A DNA stretch of 64,000 nucleotides from CAYPNP01 sp964412195 (GTDB lineage Bacteria > Acidobacteriota > JAAYUB01): contig CAYPNP010000001.1 of assembly GCA_964412195.1 (NCBI GenBank), positions 62,001-126,000 of the forward strand, given 5' to 3'. The notes under the pieces are model-generated. The model was not told the DNA's origin. It ran no database searches and saw nothing but the letters and a program-made list of their open reading frames with translations. The translations under genes were made by a program, and so were the position numbers. Below are positions 25,121-33,256 of the stretch, in pieces. Position 1 is the stretch's first letter. Each line of letters starts with the position of its first letter.

Positions 25121-26161
25121 ATGAGAGCATTGTTCCACACCCTGCTGATCGCCGGCCTGCTGGCCGTTGTCCTGGCCGCGCCGGCGTTGGCCGAGACGTT
25201 CGACCTGGTGACCTTCAATTCGCCGGGCGGACAGCGGGAAGCCCTGCCGGACCACGTCGGCTTCACCGAACAAGTCGGAAATGCCTTCTGCCAAATCGCG
25301 GTGTTCCACAGTGTGCCGGGCGCAGGTGACGCCGCCCGGGACTTTGAGGCGGAGTGGGACGGCCTGGTGGTCAAACGGTACCGCGTGACCGGCACACTCA
25401 GCAGCAAGGCGGTGGACTGGCCCGGCGGCTGGAAGATGACCGTGGGCGCCGCCCCGGTGTCCGCCGCGGGGGCCGGGGATTTCATCGCGATGCTGGCGGT
25501 GTTCTCGGGCCACGGGGTCCGGGTCCCCGTGCTGGTCAACTACAACGACGAGCGCTACCAGGAGAAATTCAACAACTTCATTGCCGGCCTGCAGCTGCAC
25601 CCGCCGGCGCCGGCGGTCGCAGCCGGCCCCGCGCCCGCCCCCGCTGCCGCGCCGGCCCCGGGTCCGGGCGGCCCGCCGCCGCTGACCAGCCAGCCGTGGT
25701 ACCGGGCGATCGCCTCCTACTCGCACTGGGGAACCAACTTCACCGGTCCGGAACTCGCCAAGATGGGCAACCAGGGCTACTCCAAGTGGACCTATAATTT
25801 TCGCCCGGACGGGAGCTATTCGTTCGTCAGCGAGTTCTGGTCCATGAACAAACACAAGGAGTACTGGTTCGTCGAGGAGTCCGGCAACTACCAGGTTTCG
25901 GGCGAGATCATCCGCGTCTCGCCCCGGCAGGTCCGGCGGATCCTGCGGAACAAGGAGGGGCAGCAGCAGGGCGAGGCGGTGCCGGTGGACCGGGAGGAGA
26001 CCCGCTACCGGTACAAGTTCCACTACCTGAGCGGCATGGAGAAGTGGTATCTCATCCTGACTCCCGCCGACGGCAAGGAGACCCGGCGCGACGGCTCCTT
26101 CTCCGGCCACCAGCTCTTCCCGGCGTCTTATCTGTACAGCAAGCCGCCGCAGTTCAATTGA
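25121..26161 (+). CDS. Secreted two-domain protein of unknown function (paralogue B)
   Basis: 346-residue exported paralogue of the protein at 18841-19863; signal peptide LLIAGLLAVVLAAPALA. The N-terminal domain shares FDLVTFNSPGGQREA, FCQIAVFHS, VDWPGGWKMTVGA and LVNYNDERY; the C-terminal domain shares WGTNF, GNQGYSKWTYNFRPDGSYSF, FWSMNKHKEYWFVEESGNY and RRILRNKEGQQQGEAVP. The linker is an Ala/Pro run. I start at ATG 25121, which has GGAGG close upstream and begins at the signal peptide; an ATG at 25100 and the open frame further 5' read through repeats. The copies are separated by nhaA, the MgtE-like gene and the kinase. Function unknown. Confidence 0.82.
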   Translation: MRALFHTLLIAGLLAVVLAAPALAETFDLVTFNSPGGQREALPDHVGFTEQVGNAFCQIAVFHSVPGAGDAARDFEAEWDGLVVKRYRVTGTLSSKAVDWPGGWKMTVGAAPVSAAGAGDFIAMLAVFSGHGVRVPVLVNYNDERYQEKFNNFIAGLQLHPPAPAVAAGPAPAPAAAPAPGPGGPPPLTSQPWYRAIASYSHWGTNFTGPELAKMGNQGYSKWTYNFRPDGSYSFVSEFWSMNKHKEYWFVEESGNYQVSGEIIRVSPRQVRRILRNKEGQQQGEAVPVDREETRYRYKFHYLSGMEKWYLILTPADGKETRRDGSFSGHQLFPASYLYSKPPQFN

Positions 26162-26335
26162 CGTACTCCGGGTCCTCCGGACCCGGAACCTGAGTCGTCC
26201 GCGTCCGCCGGCCGCGGAACAGGCCCCGGCGAGGTTCGGATTCCGGGACTGGCCGGACAGTGGTCCTCCGACCTGGTTTTGGGCGCTGCGAGGCTATGCC
26301 GCAACTCGGGGCCACCGCAACCGGCCCCGGGATTG

Positions 26336-26612
26336 CAGCCCGAAGGGCGTTCTACATTAACCCCAGGCGCCAGCCTGGGGTGGGCGCGAGAATCCTGTAG
26401 ATTCGGGATCTCCTCTCGGAGCCCGCTTGGGGGCGGCATACCGCGCCCCAACCGAGTCCGCTTTCCATGATTGGATCCAGTGCAACGCGAGGAATGCGAG
26501 TCGTTATGCCGCCCCGGGACGGGGCTCGAGCAATGGGAATCCATCCATGTTCCCCACGCCGGCGGCACCCCATGCTCACGCATGGGGTTACTGTAGGGCG
26601 CCCTGCGGGCTG
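26336..26612. repeat. 277-bp dispersed element with 45-bp inverted ends (copy 2)
   Basis: Left arm 26336-26380 and right arm 26568-26612 are imperfect reverse complements starting CAGCCCG, with the same arm length as copy 1 (6854-7126). The inner GGGGCGGCAT / ATGCCGCCCC pair is also kept. The arms have diverged more than in copy 1, but the layout is the same. The element lies in the 26162-26925 gap upstream of the phosphate porin; no protein-like frame is inside. Confidence 0.85.
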
Positions 26613-26753
26613 AAAATCTCTGGATCTGAATGGTTGCCGTTGCGACGCAGCCTTTTTCGCCCGGGGCTGGTTTCGACTGCCCTTCGGGCCTGGATCACTG
26701 GGCCGGTCCGCTCTTGATCGGAGCCAGCGAGACGATCTTTCGCACAATCAGCA

Positions 26754-26786
26754 GATGTCCGTCCCGGCGGGACGGACGTCCTTTTT
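26754..26786 (+). terminator. Rho-independent terminator upstream of the phosphate operon
   Basis: Strong stem GTCCGTCCC (26757-26765) / GGGACGGAC (26769-26777), extendable to 12 pairs with one G-U, a 3-base loop, then C and TTTTT (26782-26786). It would insulate the Pho-type promoter from transcription through the 26 kb element. Confidence 0.75.
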
Positions 26787-26787
26787 C

Positions 26788-26841
26788 TTAACCGAAAACT
26801 AACCGTTTCCTAATCTTTTCCTTTCCCCGAATTGATTCAAT
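26788..26841 (+). promoter_or_regulatory. Candidate Pho box: 11-bp direct repeats upstream of the phosphate operon
   Basis: Units TTAACCG-AAAA (26788), CTAACCG-TTTC (26799), CTAATCT-TTTC (26810) and a weaker CTTTCCC-CGAA (26821) repeat with an exact 11-bp period: seven conserved bases plus an AT-rich four-base spacer, the geometry of PhoB/PhoP sites. An extended -10 TGATTCAAT (26833-26841) follows, with no -35 box, as expected for an activator-dependent promoter. A further CTAACCG occurs at 26854. The regulator would be the PhoB encoded in the same operon. Confidence 0.65.
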
Positions 26842-26925
26842 CCTCATCGGAAGCTAACCGTCCGCGGGGAGAATGCCGCCCTTGGAACGATTCGAAGCAC
26901 AAACTATTTCCGCAAAGGAGTTTTT

Positions 26926-28257
26926 ATGAAAGTGCTGCGTGTCATCCTGGCGGCGGCCCTGCTGGCCCTCGCGCTGGCGCCCCTGCGGGCGCAGGACGGC
27001 TCGGCCGACATGGCCGAGAAGATCCGAAAGCTGGAGGAGCAGATCGCCGCCCAGCAGGTCCTGCTGGAGGAGCTCAAGAAGGCGATGGAAGAGCAGAAAG
27101 CGCAGAGCGCGCTGAACACCGCCGAGATCCAGAAGGCGATGGAGGACCAGAAGGCCGAGACCACGGCCGAGATCAAGAAGACCGCCCTGGAGACCTCCCA
27201 GAAGGAAGTCGCCAAGGAGACCAAGAACCGCGGCTTGACCGGCTGGAAGTTCGGCGGCGACATCCGGCTCCGGTACGAGGGCACCTACTACGATCAGGAC
27301 AGCTCGTTCCAGGACCGGAACCGGGAGCGCATCCGCCTTCGCTTCAAGGTCAGCAAGAACATCGGCTGGGGCGTCACCGGCTATTTCCAGCTGGCGTCCG
27401 GCATGGGCTATGACCCCACCTCCACCAACCAGACCCTCACCGACAGCTTCGACCGGAAGGACGTGTGGATCGACCAGGCCTACCTCACCTGGACGCCGGA
27501 CGTCGCCGGGCACTTCTTCACCTTCGGCGGCGGCAAGATGGCCAACCCCTTCGTCTCCACCCCCATGGTGTGGGACACGGACGTGAACCCCGAGGGCTTC
27601 TACGAGAAGTTCTCCTACAAGTGGAGCATCGTGGAGCCGTACTTCACCTTCGCCCAGCTGATGGTGCGGGAAAATTCCTCCAAGCAGGACGGCTACGGCC
27701 TGGCCTACCAGGGCGGCGCCAACTTCAAGCTGGCGGAGAAGCTGACCGCCTCCGTCAACCTGGCGTACTACGACTACGTCCGGTACGACAGCAACTACAA
27801 GTACCCGAACGGCAACACCGTCGGCGGCTCCGGCTCGAACACCTACCTGGACGCCCGGAATTTCAACATCCTGGACTTCGTGGGCCAGCTGAAGTACGAC
27901 GGCTGGCGCTACCCGGTGGACTTCTTCGTCGACTACGCCCAGAACCTGGATGCCGTCGGCCCTTACGGCGACGAGGACACAGCCTGGAGCGTGGGCGGCG
28001 GCATCGGCAAGAACAAGGTCCAGAAGGACTGGTCGGTCACGTACCGGTACGCGAAGATCGAACCCAACGCGGTGGTGGGCGCCTGGACCGACAGCGATTT
28101 CGGCTTCGCCAACCGGAAGGGTTCCGAGGTCAAGTTCAAGTATAACGTCTACGATCCGCTGACCGTCGGAGCGAGCTTCTGGTCAACCAGCCCGGTGGTG
28201 GAACTGGTCCGGGACCCTTGGACCCGGCTGCAGATCGACCTCGAGTACAAGTTCTGA
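26926..28257 (+). CDS. Coiled-coil outer-membrane porin of the phosphate operon
   Basis: Outer-membrane channel of 443 residues, probably admitting phosphate or phospho-compounds to the periplasm. Signal peptide VILAAALLALALAPLRA, then a charged coiled coil (about residues 28-100: IRKLEEQIAAQQVLLEELKK) expected to trimerise or stand in the periplasm, then a beta-barrel starting GWKFGGDIRLRYEGTYYD and ending LQIDLEYKF with the terminal Phe typical of outer-membrane proteins. It resembles the putative-porin (Porin_5) class; similarity to OprP/OprO is suggested by context only. It is the first gene after the candidate Pho box and precedes pstS, so phosphate-dependent expression is likely. Confidence 0.82.
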   Translation: MKVLRVILAAALLALALAPLRAQDGSADMAEKIRKLEEQIAAQQVLLEELKKAMEEQKAQSALNTAEIQKAMEDQKAETTAEIKKTALETSQKEVAKETKNRGLTGWKFGGDIRLRYEGTYYDQDSSFQDRNRERIRLRFKVSKNIGWGVTGYFQLASGMGYDPTSTNQTLTDSFDRKDVWIDQAYLTWTPDVAGHFFTFGGGKMANPFVSTPMVWDTDVNPEGFYEKFSYKWSIVEPYFTFAQLMVRENSSKQDGYGLAYQGGANFKLAEKLTASVNLAYYDYVRYDSNYKYPNGNTVGGSGSNTYLDARNFNILDFVGQLKYDGWRYPVDFFVDYAQNLDAVGPYGDEDTAWSVGGGIGKNKVQKDWSVTYRYAKIEPNAVVGAWTDSDFGFANRKGSEVKFKYNVYDPLTVGASFWSTSPVVELVRDPWTRLQIDLEYKF

Positions 28258-28260
28258 TGG

Positions 28261-28295
28261 ATTCCGGGGCCGGCCTGCCGGGCCAGCCCCGGAAT
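28261..28295 (+). promoter_or_regulatory. Hairpin between porin and pstS
   Basis: Perfect 10-bp stem ATTCCGGGGC (28261-28270) / GCCCCGGAAT (28286-28295) with an inner GGCC pairing option, no T-run. It may partly terminate or protect mRNA and so set different levels of porin and PstS. Confidence 0.55.
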
Positions 28296-28322
28296 TCATG
28301 AAATCAAAGATTAGGAGGAATC

Positions 28323-29369
28323 ATGAAATATCGCACGCTGATCCCCATCCTGGCCCTGCTGGCCGCCCTGCTCTGCGGCGGCACGGCCCTGGCGGCCGAA
28401 GAGCTGCTGGGCGCCGGGGCGACTTTCCCCGAGCCGCTCTATTCCAAGATGTTCGACGTCTACTACAGCCAGACCGGCCACAAGATCAACTACCAGGGCA
28501 TCGGCTCCGGCGGCGGCATCCAGCAGATCACCGGCCAGACCGTGGACTTCGGCGGCACCGACGCCTTCCTGACGCCTGAGCAGCTGGCCAAGATCCAGGG
28601 CAATTCCCTGCTGCACGTTCCCACCACCCTCGGCGCCGTGGTGGTCACCTACAACCTGCCCGGCAAGCCCATGCTGAAGCTGACCCCGGACGTGGTGGCC
28701 GGCCTCTTCCTGGGCCGGATCAAGACCTGGAACGATGCCCGGATCACGGCCCTGAACCCCGGCGTGACCCTGCCGGGCGACCCGATCGTGGTGGTGCACC
28801 GCTCCGACGGCAGCGGCACCTCCTTCGTCTTCACCGACTACCTGAGCAAGGTCAGCCCCGAGTGGAAGCAGCAGGTGGGCGCCGGCACGGCGGTGAAGTG
28901 GCCGGTGGGCCTGGGCGGCAAGGGCAACCCCGGCGTGGCCGGCCTGGTGCAGCAGATGAAGGGCGCCGTGGGTTACGTCGAGCTGTCGTATGCCGAGAAG
29001 AACAAGCTCCCCTACGCCATCCTGAAGAACAAGAGCGGCAACTTCATCAAGCCGTCCATCAAGAGCGTCACCCTGGCGGCCAACGTGCCGCTGCCCGACG
29101 ACACCCGGGTCACCATCACGGATACCGACGCCAAGGACGGGTATCCCATCTCCGCCTTCACCTGGATCCTGGTGTACAAGGAGCAGAGCTACGGCGGCCG
29201 CACGGCCAGCAAGGCCAAGGTCCTGGCCAAGCTGCTGTGGTGGATGACCCACGAAGGCCAGCAGTACTGCGCCGACCTGCTCTACGCGCCGCTGCCCAAG
29301 GAAGCCGTGGCCAAGGCCGAGAAGATCCTGAAATCGGTGACCTACAACGGCCAGCCGATCCTGAAGTAA
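28323..29369 (+). CDS. pstS: Periplasmic phosphate-binding protein PstS
   Basis: High-affinity phosphate-binding lipoprotein-like or soluble periplasmic component of the Pst importer, 348 residues. Signal peptide TLIPILALLAALLCGGTALA; phosphate-site motifs LLGAGATFPEPLYSKMFD, GIGSGGGIQQI, FGGTDAFL and HRSDGSGTSFVFTDYLSK are all present. The cysteine in LLCGG is not in a clear lipobox, so it may be soluble. AGGAGG precedes the ATG by 5 bases. It is followed by pstC after 19 bases. Confidence 0.97.
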   Translation: MKYRTLIPILALLAALLCGGTALAAEELLGAGATFPEPLYSKMFDVYYSQTGHKINYQGIGSGGGIQQITGQTVDFGGTDAFLTPEQLAKIQGNSLLHVPTTLGAVVVTYNLPGKPMLKLTPDVVAGLFLGRIKTWNDARITALNPGVTLPGDPIVVVHRSDGSGTSFVFTDYLSKVSPEWKQQVGAGTAVKWPVGLGGKGNPGVAGLVQQMKGAVGYVELSYAEKNKLPYAILKNKSGNFIKPSIKSVTLAANVPLPDDTRVTITDTDAKDGYPISAFTWILVYKEQSYGGRTASKAKVLAKLLWWMTHEGQQYCADLLYAPLPKEAVAKAEKILKSVTYNGQPILK

Positions 29370-29388
29370 CCGGAACCCGGGAAGCGTC

Positions 29389-30285
29389 ATGCAACGGGAG
29401 AAGCTCTTCCAGTGGGCGCTGAAAGCCGGCGCGTGGCTCGTCGGAGTCAACGTGCTGGTGATCTCCATCACCCTGGTCTGGGGAGCCTTTCCCACCCTGA
29501 AGGAATTCGGCGCCGGGTTCCTGTGGAGCACCCACTGGAACCCGGTGACCGACGAGTTCGGCGCGCTGCCCTTCCTGGTCGGCACGCTGGTCACCTCGTT
29601 CCTGGCGCTGCTCCTGTCCCTGCCGCTTTCGCTGGCCATGGCCCTGCTGCTGGGCGAGTTCCTGCGGGGCGGCTGGCTGTCCAACTTCTTCAAGAGCATG
29701 GTGGACCTGATCGCGGCGGTGCCGTCGGTGATCTTCGGCTACTGGGGCCTGATGGTCCTGGTGCCGCTCATCCGGGAGCTGGAGATCCGGCTCATGCCCC
29801 TCGGACAGAGCCTCGGGATCGAGATCCTGCCCTACGGCGTGGGCGTGCTGACGTCGTCGCTGGTGCTGGCGGTGATGATCATCCCCAACACCGCCTCCAT
29901 CGCCCGGGAGGTGCTGGAGCTGGTGCCGGCCGACCTGAAGGAGGCCGGCTACTCCTTCGGCGCGACGCGCTACGAGGTCATCCGCTCGGTGATCGTGCCC
30001 TACGCCCGCTCGGGGATCTTCGCCGGCATCCTCCTGTCGCTGGGCCGGGCCCTGGGCGAGACCATGGCGGTGACCATGGTCATCGGCAACACCAACGAGA
30101 TCCCCACCAGCCTGTTCGGGACGGGCAACACCATGGCCAGCGTGATCGCCAACGAGCTGGCCGAGGCCACCACCCGGATCCACTACTCGTCCCTGGTGGC
30201 GGTCGGGCTGGTCCTGTTCCTGGTGACCACTGTCATCAACTTCATCGGCACGTATATCATCAAGAAAATGAGCGTGCAGGCCTGA
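29389..30285 (+). CDS. pstC: Phosphate ABC transporter permease PstC
   Basis: Inner-membrane permease of 298 residues, one half of the Pst channel. About six hydrophobic segments; the coupling EAA-type loop is ELVPADLKEAGYSFGATRYEVIRSVI, and GRALGETMAVTMVIGNT is the PstC-typical motif. GSLF-like pore residues are seen around PSVIFGYWGLMVL. It lies between pstS and pstA with one-base gap to pstA, so it is translated from the same mRNA. Confidence 0.97.
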   Translation: MQREKLFQWALKAGAWLVGVNVLVISITLVWGAFPTLKEFGAGFLWSTHWNPVTDEFGALPFLVGTLVTSFLALLLSLPLSLAMALLLGEFLRGGWLSNFFKSMVDLIAAVPSVIFGYWGLMVLVPLIRELEIRLMPLGQSLGIEILPYGVGVLTSSLVLAVMIIPNTASIAREVLELVPADLKEAGYSFGATRYEVIRSVIVPYARSGIFAGILLSLGRALGETMAVTMVIGNTNEIPTSLFGTGNTMASVIANELAEATTRIHYSSLVAVGLVLFLVTTVINFIGTYIIKKMSVQA

Positions 30286-30286
30286 C

Positions 30287-31135
30287 ATGCGGGAACCCTC
30301 CACTCAACGCCGGCTGTTCGTCAACGGGCTGTTCCGCCTCGCCGTCTGGGGCCTGGCCTTCGGCGCGCTGCTGCCCTTGTTCCTGATTCTCGCGGACGTT
30401 TTCCGGAAAGGGTCCGGAGTCCTGAGCTGGGATTTTCTGACCAGCCTGCCCAAGGCCACCGGCGAGGCGGGCGGCGGCATCGCCAACGCCATCGTCGGCA
30501 CGATCCTGCTGATCGGGATCGCCTCCCTGCTGGCCGTGCCGCTGGGCATCGCCGCGGGGGTGTACCTGTCGGAGGTGCGCAAGTCCCGCCTGGCCTACTT
30601 CACCCGCCTGGCGGTGGACATCCTGCAGGGCATGCCGTCGGTGGTCATCGGCATCATCGCCTACCTGTGGCTGGTCCGCAGCATGGGCAAGTTTACGGCT
30701 TTCTCGGGCGGCCTGGCGCTGGCCCTGATGATGCTGCCCCTGGTGGTGCGGGGCACCGAGGAAGTCCTGAAACTGGTGCCGGCGCACCTGAAGGAAGCCT
30801 CCCTGGCCCTGGGCGTGCCCCACTACCGCACAGTGCTGCGGGTGGTCATCCCCTGCGGGCTGCCCGGGATCATCTCGGCGGTCCTGCTGGGCGTCTCGCG
30901 CATCGCCGGCGAGACCGCCCCGCTGCTCTTCACCGCCTTCGGCAACCGGTTCCTGGAGTTCAGCCCGCTGAAGCCGGTGGGCTCGCTGCCGCTGACCATC
31001 TTCACCTACGCCATGAGCCCGTACGAGGACCTCCAGGCCCAGGCCTGGGGCGCCTCGGTGGTGCTGATCCTGCTGGTGTTGGTCACCAACGTCATTGCAA
31101 GGATTGTGATCACGCGATGGAAAATCCAATTCTGA
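30287..31135 (+). CDS. pstA: Phosphate ABC transporter permease PstA
   Basis: 282-residue inner-membrane permease, partner of PstC. Motifs include GMPSVVIGIIAYLWLV, the EAA loop LKLVPAHLKEASLALGVPHYRTVLRVV, and GVSRIAGETAPLLFTAFGN, characteristic of PstA. The start is one base after the pstC stop with no strong ribosome site, so it is probably coupled. Its 3' end overlaps pstB by 19 bases. Confidence 0.97.
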   Translation: MREPSTQRRLFVNGLFRLAVWGLAFGALLPLFLILADVFRKGSGVLSWDFLTSLPKATGEAGGGIANAIVGTILLIGIASLLAVPLGIAAGVYLSEVRKSRLAYFTRLAVDILQGMPSVVIGIIAYLWLVRSMGKFTAFSGGLALALMMLPLVVRGTEEVLKLVPAHLKEASLALGVPHYRTVLRVVIPCGLPGIISAVLLGVSRIAGETAPLLFTAFGNRFLEFSPLKPVGSLPLTIFTYAMSPYEDLQAQAWGASVVLILLVLVTNVIARIVITRWKIQF

Positions 31136-31875
31136 GAACGGAAAACCTGAACGCCTGGTACGGCGCCCAGCAGAGCCTCAAGGAGGTCAACCTGGCGGTC
31201 CCCGAGCGGCGCCTCACCGCCATCATGGGCCCGTCCGGCTGCGGCAAGAGCACCCTCATCCGCTGCCTCAACCGGATGCACGAGCTGATCCCCGGCGCCC
31301 GGGTGGAGAACAAGGTCTACCTGAAGGACCAAGACCTCTACGCCATGGAACCGACCCGGGTCCGTCGCATGATCGGCATGGTCTTCCAGCGGCCCAACCC
31401 GTTCCCCACCATGAGCATCTTCGAGAACGTCATCGCGGGATACAAGCTCAACAGCATCCGGCTCAAGCGCGGCGAGGCCGAACGCATCGTGGAGGATTCG
31501 CTCCGCAAGGCCGCCCTCTGGGAGGAGGTCAAGGACCACCTGCACAAGAAGGGGACCTTCCTGTCCGGCGGCCAGCAGCAGCGCCTCTGCATCGCCCGCG
31601 CGCTGGCCCTGGGCCCCGAGATCATCCTGCTGGACGAGCCCACCTCGGCCCTCGATCCCAAGGCGTCCGCGTCCATCGAGGCGCTCATGGAGGAACTGAA
31701 GGAGACGGTCACCATCTGCCTGGTGACCCACAACATCGCCCAGGCCAGCCGCGTGTCGGACTACACCGCCTTCATGTACCTGGGCGAGCTGGTGGAGTAC
31801 AATACCACCGAAAAAATCTTCACCGTCCCCCAGGACAAGCGGACGGAAGAATACCTGGTCGGGAAATTCGGGTAG
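31117..31875 (+). CDS. pstB: Phosphate ABC transporter ATP-binding protein PstB
   Basis: 252-residue ATPase that drives Pst import. Walker A is GPSGCGKST (about residues 38-46, K44), the phosphate-family motif RPNPFPTMSIFENV follows, the signature is LSGGQQQRLCIARAL, Walker B is IILLDEPTSALDP, and the switch His is in LVTHNIAQA. I start at ATG 31117, inside the pstA end; the longer frame upstream is read-through. Length is that of PstB (~250). Confidence 0.97.
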   Translation: MENPILRTENLNAWYGAQQSLKEVNLAVPERRLTAIMGPSGCGKSTLIRCLNRMHELIPGARVENKVYLKDQDLYAMEPTRVRRMIGMVFQRPNPFPTMSIFENVIAGYKLNSIRLKRGEAERIVEDSLRKAALWEEVKDHLHKKGTFLSGGQQQRLCIARALALGPEIILLDEPTSALDPKASASIEALMEELKETVTICLVTHNIAQASRVSDYTAFMYLGELVEYNTTEKIFTVPQDKRTEEYLVGKFG

Positions 31876-31887
31876 AGCGAGGACGGC

Positions 31888-32541
31888 ATGTTGTCGGAAA
31901 AGATCCTGCAATTGCGAGAACGCGTGATCGAGATGTCCGCCCTGGTGGAGGAGATGATCGACCGGAGCATCCGGGGGCTGACGGAGAAGAATCCCCGGCT
32001 GCTGCGGGATGTGCTGGACCGGAGCGAGCCGCGGGTCAACGACCTGGAGATCGCCATCGACGAGCTCGGCACGGCCATCATCGCCCTGCACGAGCCGCGG
32101 GCGAAGGATCTCCGGCTGATCCTCATGGTGCTCCGGATGGGCGCCGACCTGGAGAGGATCGGCGATCACGCCGTGAACATCGCCCAGAGCGCCGAGTTCC
32201 TGATCGAGCGCCCGCCGGTCAAGCCGCTGGTGGACATCCCGCTGATGGCCGAGGAAACGCGAGCCATGCTGCGGGACAGCATCGACGCCTTCGTGCACGA
32301 GGATCCGGACAAGGCCGCCGCCCTGCTGAAGCGGGACGACCGGATCGATGCGTTCCGCGACCAGATCATGCGGGAACTGATCACGTACATGCTTTCGGAC
32401 GCGTCCACCATCGAGCGGGCGATGCGGCTCCTGCACATCACCCAGAACCTGGAGCGGGCGGCGGACCTCTCCACGAATATTTGCGAAAGCGTCATCTATC
32501 TGGTCCAGGGCAAGGTGGTCAAGCACGGCCGCAGCGGCTGA
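31888..32541 (+). CDS. phoU: Phosphate signalling protein PhoU
   Basis: 217-residue cytoplasmic two-repeat helical protein that links Pst transport state to PhoR and limits Pi uptake. Two PhoU repeats, each a three-helix unit with metal-binding acidic motifs, are seen: DLRLILMVLRMGADLERIGDHAVNIA and MRLLHITQNLERAADLSTNICESVIYL. Position between pstB and phoB fits. Confidence 0.95.
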   Translation: MLSEKILQLRERVIEMSALVEEMIDRSIRGLTEKNPRLLRDVLDRSEPRVNDLEIAIDELGTAIIALHEPRAKDLRLILMVLRMGADLERIGDHAVNIAQSAEFLIERPPVKPLVDIPLMAEETRAMLRDSIDAFVHEDPDKAAALLKRDDRIDAFRDQIMRELITYMLSDASTIERAMRLLHITQNLERAADLSTNICESVIYLVQGKVVKHGRSG

Positions 32542-32572
32542 ACCGGGCGCCCGGGACAAGGAGCAGGCAGCG

Positions 32573-33256
32573 ATGCGGGAAATCGTGGCGGTAGTGGAAG
32601 ACGATCCGGACATCCTCCGGCTGGTGAGCGAAACCCTGGACAAGGGCGGCCTCGAGGTCCTGGGCTTCCTGCGGGGTGAGGAGTTCCTGCGCCTGGCCCG
32701 GCGGCGCCCCCCCGACGCCGTCGTGCTGGATCTGATGCTTCCGGACGCCGACGGGCTGGCCATCTGCCGCGCCCTGCGCGCCGCGCCGGAGACCGCCCAG
32801 CTGCCGATCCTGATCCTCACGGCCAAGGGCGGGGAGACGGACAAGGTCGTCGGCCTGGAGCTGGGCGCCGACGACTACGTGACCAAGCCCTTCTCCCCGC
32901 GGGAGCTGCTGGCCCGGGTGCGCGCCCTGCTGCGGCGCCGGAAGCCCGCGCCGACGGCCGGGGCGGTCCTGGCGCTGGGCGGCGTCCTGGTGCTCGACCC
33001 GGAGGCGTTCACCGTGACGGTGGAGGGCCGGCGGGTGGAACTGACTTCCACGGAGTTCCGGCTGCTGCGCGTGCTGCTGGAGGGGAAGGGCCGGGCGTTT
33101 TCCCGCGACCAGCTCCTGGACCAGCTCTGGGGGAACGAGAAATACGTGGTGGACCGCACCATCGACGTCCACGTGAAGAATCTGCGGGACAAGCTGGGCG
33201 AGGTCGGCCGGTTCATCAAGAGCATCCGCGGCGTGGGGTACAAGATCGAGGAATGA
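32573..33256 (+). CDS. phoB: Phosphate regulon response regulator PhoB
   Basis: OmpR-family regulator of 227 residues. Receiver with acidic pair D10-D11, phospho-acceptor D53 in VVLDLMLPD and K105 in YVTKPFSP; C-terminal winged helix with RRVELTSTEFRLLRVLLEGKG and VDRTIDVHVKNLRDKLG, ending SIRGVGYKI. Its stop overlaps the phoR start (ATGA). It presumably binds the 11-bp repeats at 26788 to activate the whole operon, which would be autoregulatory. Confidence 0.94.
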   Translation: MREIVAVVEDDPDILRLVSETLDKGGLEVLGFLRGEEFLRLARRRPPDAVVLDLMLPDADGLAICRALRAAPETAQLPILILTAKGGETDKVVGLELGADDYVTKPFSPRELLARVRALLRRRKPAPTAGAVLALGGVLVLDPEAFTVTVEGRRVELTSTEFRLLRVLLEGKGRAFSRDQLLDQLWGNEKYVVDRTIDVHVKNLRDKLGEVGRFIKSIRGVGYKIEE

